NCBI GenBank assembly: GCA_038323375.1
Contig: JBBQGV010000002.1
Coordinates: 62,001-126,000, forward strand
Direction of reading: 5' to 3'
Length of the DNA stretch: 64,000 nucleotides
Source of the DNA: JABWAJ01 sp038323375
GTDB lineage: Bacteria; Bacteroidota; Bacteroidia; Chitinophagales; Saprospiraceae
How positions within the stretch are numbered: position 1 is the first letter of the stretch; the number at the start of each line of letters is the position of its first letter. Shown piece by piece: positions 8,799-15,116 of this stretch. The notes under the pieces are model-generated. The model made no database searches. It saw nothing but the letters and a program-made list of their open reading frames with translations, and was not told the DNA's origin. The translations under genes and the position numbers were made by a program.

Positions 8799-9203
8799 AT
8801 GGATAAAATAACTCACTATCAGCAAATTATCTTTGATTTGCTTCAGGAGTACGCTGCCATTCCTCCATCTTATCCCACTTCACTGAAGGACGAAGTAGTG
8901 GCAGATACTGTGCGGAATCACTTTCAACTGGTCTCACTCGGTTGGGAGGATGGGAAGTTCGTTTATGATGTTGTCTTTTATATAGACATCCTTGATGGCA
9001 AGGTATGGATTCAGCAAAACAATACGGAGGCTGACATAGCTGCCAAACTGGCTGAACGAGGCATTCCAAAATCTGATATTGTCATTGGATTTCAACATCC
9101 GTCAATGCGGGTACCTTCTACGTCCCCCTTCTCTGAACAGATAAGGCTCCCCTTCGTGGAGTACTTGCACAGCTCCGCTTTATTGTCTAATATTGCGCCG
9201 TGA
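8799..9203 (+). CDS. Solo XisI-like protein with a divergent C-terminus
   Basis: 134 aa. Residues 1-105 match the XisI family (PF08869): MDKITHYQQII at the N-terminus, FQLVSLGWEDGKFVYD, FYIDILDGKVWIQQNNTE and DIVIGFQHPSMR. XisI is named for an excision-controlling factor of the Anabaena fdxN element; its molecular role is not established and it usually occurs with XisH. No XisH gene is present here. XisI proteins usually end near residue 110 with an FTEFAV-type tail; here the last 30 residues are unrelated and Ser/Pro/Leu-rich, so the 3' end may have been replaced. The stop overlaps the GTG of the next gene. Confidence 0.8.
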   Translation: MDKITHYQQIIFDLLQEYAAIPPSYPTSLKDEVVADTVRNHFQLVSLGWEDGKFVYDVVFYIDILDGKVWIQQNNTEADIAAKLAERGIPKSDIVIGFQHPSMRVPSTSPFSEQIRLPFVEYLHSSALLSNIAP

Positions 9204-9568
9204 ATCAGTCAAAAAGAATACGGATCAGTGTCTTTTTAGCCTTGCTGGCGATGTTTTCCATCGCCTTGCAGCAAGGCCATGCTGCTGTTTCACAACTCCG
9301 GGGTGCAAACCATGCTAAAGAAGACGGGGTTTATTTAACCGTCAATACTCCCGATTTTATCTCAGTTGGTGAGCAGAAAAACGGCTTTAGTCTGCAGAAA
9401 ACCGTTGGCAAACCTTCGTTTCAAACCAGACTTTCCTCGTGGCTGGGCAACCCGGCTCAATACCGCAACGGCGATGTCGCAGCGGTTCGTTATTTTTTAG
9501 CTTCAATAAACCGCGTGGTCAGCCTTGAGCCGCCGGATCTCGTCTTTCCTTTTCATGATTTTTGGTAA
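9200..9568 (+). CDS. Small predicted secreted protein
   Basis: 122 aa. The GTG start overlaps the xisI-like stop by 4 bases, which suggests coupling. A signal-peptide-like N-terminus (Lys/Arg, then SVFLALLAMFSIAL, then QQGHAAV with a possible cleavage after AHA-type residues) precedes a short mature region with no recognisable domain. It ends in PPDLVFPFHDFW, an aromatic-rich tail. There are no Cys residues and no lipobox. A coding assignment is favoured by the signal peptide and normal codon use; the function is unknown. Confidence 0.55.
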   Translation: MNQSKRIRISVFLALLAMFSIALQQGHAAVSQLRGANHAKEDGVYLTVNTPDFISVGEQKNGFSLQKTVGKPSFQTRLSSWLGNPAQYRNGDVAAVRYFLASINRVVSLEPPDLVFPFHDFW

Positions 9569-9676
9569 TTCCATTTTGCTTTTCTATTTGATTTTCAAAC
9601 AATTATTTTAACCAAGCGGGTTGCTTGGGAGGCCTTGGATGCTCTCCGGAGTTACCTTTATCACGATCAGCAAACT

Positions 9677-10159
9677 ATGGGATTTTCATCCACATTTATT
9701 GGAATCGTATGCATCATACTTTTCTTCGTACCCATCTATTTATTGAGCCGTTCGGGCGCTAGAAAACTGAAACAACGGTTGAGCGCGCTCCTGGCCTTTA
9801 GTGAAAAAAACGGACTCCGGTTATCAGCAAAAGAAGCCTGGAACGACTGTGCGATCGGAATAGATGAAGCTTCAAAGCAAGTAGCCTATGTGAAAAACAC
9901 TGAAGTAGACCACCAGGAAGTATTAATTGACCTGAAAGATATTGCGCGGTGCAACATCAACAACGTTTCCAGAGAAGTGAAAACGAGCACTGGAACCCAA
10001 CGCATAATCGAGCAGATAGAATTGCAGTTTTTCTATAAAAAAGCTGAAATCATGCCAGTTTCACTTCAATTTTATGATGGGAAAAAGCAAATGCAGTTGA
10101 GTGGAGAATTGCAAGTGGCGGAAAAATGGGTCGCATTGGTCAAACAAGCACTTTCTTAA
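9677..10159 (+). CDS. Single-pass membrane protein of unknown function
   Basis: 160 aa from the ATG at 9677; the frame is open 14 codons further upstream but has no hydrophobic or conserved content there. One N-terminal membrane helix (about residues 4-26, FIGIVCIILFFVPIYLL) is followed by a basic stretch (SGARKLKQR) and a cytoplasmic alpha/beta domain of about 120 residues. It resembles other small Bacteroidota inner-membrane proteins, but I cannot name a family. The gene ends about 90 bases before the convergent gluconokinase gene. Confidence 0.6.
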   Translation: MGFSSTFIGIVCIILFFVPIYLLSRSGARKLKQRLSALLAFSEKNGLRLSAKEAWNDCAIGIDEASKQVAYVKNTEVDHQEVLIDLKDIARCNINNVSREVKTSTGTQRIIEQIELQFFYKKAEIMPVSLQFYDGKKQMQLSGELQVAEKWVALVKQALS

Positions 10160-10181
10160 GCGCAAACGGCTTTCATAGCAC

Positions 10182-10247
10182 GGAGTTTTGCGGCGTTAAT
10201 TTTTACGAGTTGCTCCGTGAAACTCGCTCAAACGCTACAGAACTCCG
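10182..10247. terminator. Imperfect hairpin between convergent genes
   Basis: CGGAGTT..GCGTT on the left mirrors AACGC..AACTCCG on the right, with a smaller ACGAGTTGCTCCGT/ACTCG hairpin inside. It lies between the ends of the plus-strand membrane protein gene and minus-strand gluconokinase gene, where a bidirectional terminator is expected. There is no strong T-tract. Confidence 0.4.
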
Positions 10248-10249
10248 GG

Positions 10250-10762
10250 TTATTTACTAAATACATCCATTAATTGGTCTACAATGGCCTCAGGCGAGCG
10301 GTTCAAATCGGCAATTATCGCATCTTCTGGCCGCTCCAGCGCCTCAAACTGTGATTTCAAAAGTCCGGGTGGCATAAAATGCGCTTTTCTTTGCGCTAAG
10401 CGTTGTCGGATCAGTTCGAAATCGCCATCGAGGAATACCCAGGCTATCCGGGATTCGATGCCGTTTTCCAAAAGCCGGCGATAGGATATTTTTAAGGCAG
10501 AACACGCAAAAATTCCCCCGTTTTGTTGCGCGGCAGCATTTGCGGCCTGGTTGATGGCATGCAGCCACCCGAGCCGGTCGCTGTCGTCAAGGGGCTTGCC
10601 GGACTGCATTTTTTCGATGTTTTCAACCGAATGGAAGTCATCGCCGTCAAAGAATGGCAGTCCGCTGCGTTCGCTCAGCAGCTTTCCGATGGTCGTTTTG
10701 CCGGAACCAGAAACGCCCATGACGAAAATAATTTTAGGCAATTGAGCGGAAGGCGTTGTCAT
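10250..10762 (-). CDS. gntK: Gluconokinase
   Basis: 170 aa, typical for GntK. It phosphorylates D-gluconate to 6-phosphogluconate. The P-loop reads MGVSGSGKTT (near residues 15-24); DGDDFH follows, then the family block ENIEKMQSGKPLDDSDRLGW (near 47-66), CSALK, and the lid region RLAQRKAHFMPPGLLKSQF. It is cytoplasmic and complete. Its ATG overlaps the stop of a methionine-aminopeptidase remnant by 4 bases, so the remnant may still lie in its transcript. No gluconate permease or nearby pathway gene is visible. Confidence 0.93.
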   Translation of the reverse strand: MTTPSAQLPKIIFVMGVSGSGKTTIGKLLSERSGLPFFDGDDFHSVENIEKMQSGKPLDDSDRLGWLHAINQAANAAAQQNGGIFACSALKISYRRLLENGIESRIAWVFLDGDFELIRQRLAQRKAHFMPPGLLKSQFEALERPEDAIIADLNRSPEAIVDQLMDVFSK

Positions 10763-10962
10763 ATCCCGTTGTTGGCGGTGAGGATGACCGGATAACCGTC
10801 CGTCACAATCAGGGTGTGCTCATGCCGGGCGACAAAACTGCCGTCTTTGGCCTTCATGATCCAGCCATCCCGGGGCGGATAAACATACCGCGCTTTGGTG
10901 GAAATGAAGGTTTTCAGTGCATTGCTCATCCCCTCCAGGTCTTGTTTCGATTGTATAGACAT
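10759..10962 (-). pseudogene. Methionine aminopeptidase remnant with the centre deleted in frame
   Basis: 67 codons. The first 13 or so residues (MSIQSKQDLEGMS) are the usual N-terminus of Bacteroidota type I methionine aminopeptidase. They run directly into the family's C-terminal part: LKTFIST, DGWIMKAKDGSF, then ARHEHTLIVTDGYPVIL and NNGI at the end. About 190 residues are missing between them, including most metal ligands and the catalytic His. Only the late Glu of HEHT remains. The frame survived, but the product cannot be an active peptidase. A functional map gene is presumably elsewhere in the genome. Confidence 0.85.
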
Positions 10963-11016
10963 GCCTTCTTGTTTAGTGATGAAGGCAAAATTGCAAAATC
11001 CCGGATAATCTGCACT

Positions 11017-11163
11017 TCATTTTTTTGACTTACCCCTAAAAAATAAACCGGTATAATCTTTTACTCCATAATCCTGGTCGGTGAAACACCAGTCGTATTC
11101 GCCGTTTGGGCCTTCGATATAGCCGTCAAGGCTGACAGCTAAGTTCAAAATGATTTTGCACAT
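11017..11163 (-). pseudogene. Fragment of a dihydrofolate-reductase-family (RibD C-terminal-like) gene
   Basis: An ATG at 11163 opens 48 codons. The first 34 or so residues match the N-terminus of DHFR-family/RibD-C proteins: ILNLAVSLDGYIEGPNGEYD followed by WCFTDQDYG. Homology then stops abruptly and the frame ends at a TGA after KSKK. Full proteins are about 180 residues, so roughly 80 percent is gone. It is too short for an ORF caller but clear by motif. Confidence 0.78.
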
Positions 11164-11211
11164 AATTTATTTTTATGGGATGTAGTCGAAGGTTCATTGC
11201 ACAAATATAAT

Positions 11212-11219
11212 TGTAAAAA
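11212..11219 (-). promoter_or_regulatory. Putative -7 box of the decayed DHFR-family gene
   Basis: Reads TATATTTG on the minus strand, about 50 bases upstream of the fragment's ATG. It fits TAnnTTTG, but no well-spaced -33 is seen. It could be a promoter that outlived its gene, or chance in AT-rich DNA. Confidence 0.3.
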
Positions 11220-11265
11220 GTCCCAAAGAATTGCGTAGGTTGGAGGAAAATTAAGCAAACCCATT

Positions 11266-12009
11266 ATGATCACCAGAATCTATGAAGATTACCGCCGGCT
11301 TTCGACCAATACTGCACGGGAAATTATGCGGGTAGTCCTTGAAAAACCGGATGCCGTGCTTTGTCTGGCAACCGGAGCAACCCCTTTGGGCGCTTATGCA
11401 GAGTTTGTTCGGCAGGCGAAAATGCAAAGAATTGACATTTCGGGAATCCAGTTTGTCGGTTTAGACGAGTGGGTGGGCATCCCGCCTTCCAATTCCGGCA
11501 GTTGCCACTATTTTTTGCACCGCCATTTGTTCCAGCCGCTCCAGATTGAACCCCGGCAAATTCATTTATTCGACGGGATGGCCGCAGATTTGCAGGACGT
11601 TTGCACCCGCATGGATGCGCATTTATCCGAATTGGGCGGCATAGACTTTTTATTGGTCGGCATCGGCGTCAACGGACATATTGGTTTTAATGAACCCGGG
11701 GTCTCTTTCGACCTCCAGGCACACGTTGCCGCGCTGGCTCCGGAGACGAAGACGACTGCGCAGAAATATTTCCAGGGCGAAACCGCACTGGAGCAAGGTC
11801 TTACCTTGGGCATCCGGCAAATCATGGATGCCCGAACCATCGTGATGATGGCCAATGGTGCCCGCAAAACATCCATTATTCAGGCGGCAATCGAACAGCC
11901 GGTTTCATCTTCGGTTCCTGGCAGCGTATTGCAACAACACCCTAATAGCCTGTTTTTTTTAGATGCAGAAGCAGCGGCACAGCTTCAGGATTCCAGTCGG
12001 AAAGCTTAA
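11266..12009 (+). CDS. nagB: Glucosamine-6-phosphate deaminase family protein
   Basis: 247 aa. It converts an amino-sugar 6-phosphate to the keto-sugar phosphate plus ammonia. Family motifs: LATGATPLGAY (phosphate loop), VGLDEWVG with the catalytic Asp, and LVGIGVNGHIGFNEPG with the active-site His and Glu. It is somewhat shorter than E. coli NagB (266 aa) and lacks the long C-terminal allosteric tail. A galactosamine-6-phosphate isomerase or another NagB-like specificity is possible. It is the only intact gene inside a run of decayed ones. Its stop overlaps the end of the convergent oxidoreductase pseudogene. Confidence 0.85.
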   Translation: MITRIYEDYRRLSTNTAREIMRVVLEKPDAVLCLATGATPLGAYAEFVRQAKMQRIDISGIQFVGLDEWVGIPPSNSGSCHYFLHRHLFQPLQIEPRQIHLFDGMAADLQDVCTRMDAHLSELGGIDFLLVGIGVNGHIGFNEPGVSFDLQAHVAALAPETKTTAQKYFQGETALEQGLTLGIRQIMDARTIVMMANGARKTSIIQAAIEQPVSSSVPGSVLQQHPNSLFFLDAEAAAQLQDSSRKA

Positions 12010-12577
12010 CTTGTACAACGGCGATTGGTTCTGTGATGCAGCGCTGAACTCCAGTTCAGCGTGAAACCGGGAACGCTATTTTGCAGGGGCTCCGAACAGA
12101 GTTCAGCGGTACAATGCTTGAGCAGGTAAATTTCACCCACAGCGCCTTCCTTCACTAAGTGGCAGGCGCGTTCGTATTTTGGCGCAAAGCAAAGTTCTTC
12201 TGCATACATGAGTTTGACACGGGCAACCTGACAGGCAGCAACCATTTGGTCGGCTTCCTCCAGCGTGACCGGTAGTGGTTTATCAATGATGATGTGTTTC
12301 CCCGCTTCCCCGCTTTGGCCGCTTTGAGCGTTGCAGTTGCGTGTAAAAAATTTGGCAGGCAAATATCCACCACATCGCATCCCGATTGCTGAATGATCGC
12401 GTCTAAGTCGTTTTACCACTGCGGGATGTTGTATTTTTTTGCAAGTGCTTCCGCTTTCGCCTGGTTGCGCGTATAAACAGCTACAATTTCCGCTTCGGGC
12501 ACAAAGCGATGATAGCTTTCCAAATGGATGTCGCTGATGAATCCTGCTCCGAGGATGTCTACTTTTACTTTTTGCAC
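12006..12577 (-). pseudogene. Gfo/Idh/MocA oxidoreductase pseudogene
   Basis: The N-terminus starts near a GTG at 12577 with a Rossmann motif (ILGAGFISDIHLESY, then VAVYTRN). The frame meets a TAA at 12413-12415, where the family continues (NDLDAII, DVVDICLPNFLHA). It then shifts at an 8-bp tandem duplication, TTCCCCGC twice (12298-12313 on the plus strand). The new frame carries KHIIIDKPLPVTLEEADQM and LMYAEELCFAPKY, including the catalytic EKP-type motif as DKP. Homology ends near 12110 and the last 30 or so codons are unrelated. That gives one nonsense codon, one frameshift and loss of about half the protein. Confidence 0.88.
12298..12313. repeat. 8-bp tandem duplication causing a frameshift
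   Basis: TTCCCCGC occurs twice back to back. Removing one copy restores the reading from the N-terminal frame into GKHIIIDKP of the Gfo/Idh/MocA pseudogene, so the duplication is the frameshift lesion. Confidence 0.85.
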
Positions 12578-12713
12578 AGCTTTAGTTTATTTTTCCGGTA
12601 TTTCAACAAATTTTGAAAAATCTCTACCTTCATCGTGAACAGTTTTTAATTTTGAGTTGGAGTAATAGTATTACTATCTATTTCTCAAAGTATCACTTAA
12701 CAATAATCAAATC

Positions 12714-13164
12714 ATGGCTGATTTTAGCAAAGTTTTCGAAAACAATGAGCAGTGGATTGCCAACAAAACTTGCCGTTTCACCCACCTATTTCGAAGACTT
12801 ATCAAAAGGGTAACAACCTGAATATCTTTATATTGGATGCTCAGACAGTCGGGTTACCGCAGAAGAACTGATGGGGGCACAGCCGGGAGAAGTCTTCATC
12901 CACCGGAATATTGCCAATATGGTCATCAGCATTGACCTGAACGCCATGTCGGTCTTAAATTATGCAGTTAACCATCTGAAAGTGAAGCGCGTCATCGTAT
13001 TCGGCCACTATGCCTGCGGGGGCGTCAAAGCGGCTATGCAATCGGCAGACCTGGGCATTTTGAACCCCTGGCTCAGGAACATCCGGGATGTTTATCGTAT
13101 GCACAAGAATGAATTGAATGCGATTGAAGATGAAAGCAAGCGATACGATCGGCTTCTTCCCTGA
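12714..13164 (+). pseudogene. Beta-carbonic anhydrase pseudogene
   Basis: It begins MADFSKVFENNEQWIANK, then needs a shift at the AAAA run 12765-12768 (one A too many) to continue LAVSPTYFEDLSKG. A TAA at 12811-12813 sits where the family has Gln, after which the frame gives QPEYLYIGCSDSRV (zinc Cys and the Asp/Arg dyad), EVFIHRNIAN and FGHYACGGVKAA (zinc His and Cys). Homology runs to about 13155 and stops at ESKRYDRL; roughly the last 90 residues are gone. The join to the neighbouring NUDIX remnant is at about 13155-13165. All zinc ligands are present, but three lesions inactivate it. Confidence 0.9.
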
Positions 13165-13565
13165 CATCCCACCAACGCCACTCCTCAGTGAGTGCGTCCA
13201 ATCCGGGGGTTACCTGTGAAAATTCGACCAAGGCGTAATAGCCCACCGAAATCGTACGGTCGAACAAGATATGGGTGGGGTCTAACTGGATGCCCTGTTT
13301 TGCAAGTATGCCCTGAAAATCCGTATTGTCCATACGGCGGCGGTCTCCGAAGGTATAAAATTGCTTCAGAAAAATGTTTTGCAGGCCCGTCCGTTCTTTA
13401 AGTACGCGGTGCGCCGCATCGTCTAAAGATTCGTCAGGAAAAAGGCGACCGCCCGGCAAACTCCATTCCTGAATCTTTCTAAGCCGCAACAACAAAACCC
13501 GCAACTAATTTTCGTGGAACCCGAAAATCACACAATCCACCGAAACGTGTGGCAAAACCCGTCCG
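13160..13565 (-). pseudogene. NUDIX hydrolase pseudogene
   Basis: Read on the minus strand from about 13565: VLPHVSVDCVIFGFHEN, then a TAG (near 13505), then LRVLLLRLRKIQEWSLPGG. The NUDIX box follows with DESLDDAAHRVLKERTGL (canonical REXXEE is weakened to RVLKERT), then FYTFGDRR, SVGYYALV and EWRWWDVRE. Homology ends at about 13160, where it abuts the truncated carbonic anhydrase gene. The C-terminal winged-helix half typical of this Bacteroidota NUDIX type is missing. I cannot fix the original start codon. Confidence 0.82.
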
Positions 13566-13657
13566 AATCTTTGCTCATCTAAGTTTTCCGCTTGTATCTT
13601 GTGTTCCATTCTGCAAAAATGGGAACTTTTTTTCACTCATTCAAAACTGTTAAACAG

Positions 13658-13972
13658 ATGAATAAACTATTTTCCATGGCATTACTTTTGTTGCCGCTTG
13701 CCGCGAATGCCCAGGAATTGAACCTCTTTCAAAAACATACCTTTACTACTGCGGACGGCAAAACCTTGCCCTACCGCATTTTATTTCAGGAGTCTTACGA
13801 CAAAACCCAAAAGTACCCGCTGCTGCTGTTTTTACATGGTGCCGGCGAACGAGGTAATGACAATAAAAAGCAACTCGTTCATGGTGCCAAACTATTTTTG
13901 AGCGAAGCAGGCCGCCGCGATTTTCCGGGGATTATCCTGGTGCCCGCTTATCTTTACCCCTCAAAATACTGA
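13658..13972 (+). pseudogene. Truncated secreted alpha/beta hydrolase
   Basis: From the ATG at 13658: a signal peptide (MNKLFSMALLLLPLAANAQ), then ADGKTLPYRILF, YPLLLFLHGAGERGNDN (oxyanion HG motif) and KQLVHGAKLFL, typical of dienelactone-hydrolase or esterase-like peptidase proteins. Homology ends near codon 98 at FPGIIL; a few unrelated codons and TGA follow. The nucleophile Ser elbow, Asp and His are all missing, so it cannot be active. The glycosyltransferase frame starts within 5 bases of the stop, so the deletion joint probably lies at about 13935-13980. Confidence 0.82.
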
Positions 13973-13976
13973 AACC

Positions 13977-15116
13977 TTGCAGACCGCTGCTTCGCCGGTG
14001 ACGGCAGTTGTTATTCCATACGTTTTTTTGCCTCCAAAAAATGGCGGGCATCAGGCTGGTTATGGTATTTGCCAGGCGCTTGGGCGTGAAGTGCCGACGA
14101 TTTGCATTTCCAGCTTCGGGAATGCCACCGGCAGTTATGCATTCCAGCTTGAATTTGCTTTCCGCAAAGGCATGACCAAATATTTCAGTCCAATGGTTGC
14201 CTGGCGCTGTTATCGTATTCTGAAAGCGGCGCGGGTTCGGCATTGCATCGCACAACAACCCTTCATTGTTCCCTTGCTGTTGCCGATCCTTGCCTTGTCC
14301 GGCATTTCATTGCTGGTGTACGCGCACAACATCGAATATCGGCGCTTTCGCAGCATGGACAAATGGTGGTGGCGCATCGTTTGGGGGGTAGAGTGGTTGG
14401 TTTATCGCCTTGCGAATCAAGTGCTGTTTATTTCCGCGGAAGAACGGATAGCAGCCATAGCCGAATTTGGGCTTGACCCAAAAAAATGCGTGGACGTACC
14501 TTATGGTGTAGCACGCAAAACGCCACCATCAGAACTGGAACGGCAGGCAGCCCGGCATGAAGTGGCGGCGGCGCACGGCTTTAAAGAGACAGAACGCTGG
14601 ATCCTCTTTTTCGGCCCCCAAAACTACCAACCCAATCTCGAAGCTGTGCTTTTTATCGCTCAGGAATTGGCACCGCTGCTGAAGACACAATCGAACATAG
14701 ACTACCGCATTTTGATCTGTGGCGGCAGCCTGCCCTCGGAATATCAAAAATTAGAAGCTTACCGCCAATACAACCTCGAATATCTGGGATTTGTAGAAAA
14801 CATTGACCAGTACGTGTTAGCAGCGGATGTTGTGCTCAACCCAATTCTGAAAGGAGCTGGTGTAAAAACGAAAGTGTTGGAAGCTATTGCACTCGGCAAA
14901 ACGGTGGTTTCAACTGAAAGCGGGGCATTCGGGATTCAAAAACAAGTTTGTGGTGAACAACTCATAGTGGTGGCTGATCACGATATGACTGCATTCGCCG
15001 ATGCTATTTTGCGATGCTTCGCACTTGAAAATCAAACAACGCCTGTGGGGTTTTATGACTATTATTACCGCGATAATGTTGTAAAAGACCTATTACCCAT
15101 ATTAAAAAAAACATGA
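13977..15116 (+). CDS. GT4-type glycosyltransferase
   Basis: 379 aa with a TTG start at 13977. The frame is open well upstream and no ATG is available, so the native start may have been lost with the hydrolase deletion; a GTG a few codons later is another candidate. GT-B fold: N-terminal VVIPYVFLPPKNGGHQAG, then AHNIEYRRF; C-terminal FFGPQNYQPN, LEYLGFVENI, DVVLNPILKGAGVKTKVLEAIA (nucleotide-sugar binding Glu region). It transfers a sugar from a nucleotide donor; the acceptor is unknown. It overlaps the following alpha-amylase-like gene by 4 bases, so the two probably act on one product. Confidence 0.82.
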   Translation: MQTAASPVTAVVIPYVFLPPKNGGHQAGYGICQALGREVPTICISSFGNATGSYAFQLEFAFRKGMTKYFSPMVAWRCYRILKAARVRHCIAQQPFIVPLLLPILALSGISLLVYAHNIEYRRFRSMDKWWWRIVWGVEWLVYRLANQVLFISAEERIAAIAEFGLDPKKCVDVPYGVARKTPPSELERQAARHEVAAAHGFKETERWILFFGPQNYQPNLEAVLFIAQELAPLLKTQSNIDYRILICGGSLPSEYQKLEAYRQYNLEYLGFVENIDQYVLAADVVLNPILKGAGVKTKVLEAIALGKTVVSTESGAFGIQKQVCGEQLIVVADHDMTAFADAILRCFALENQTTPVGFYDYYYRDNVVKDLLPILKKT

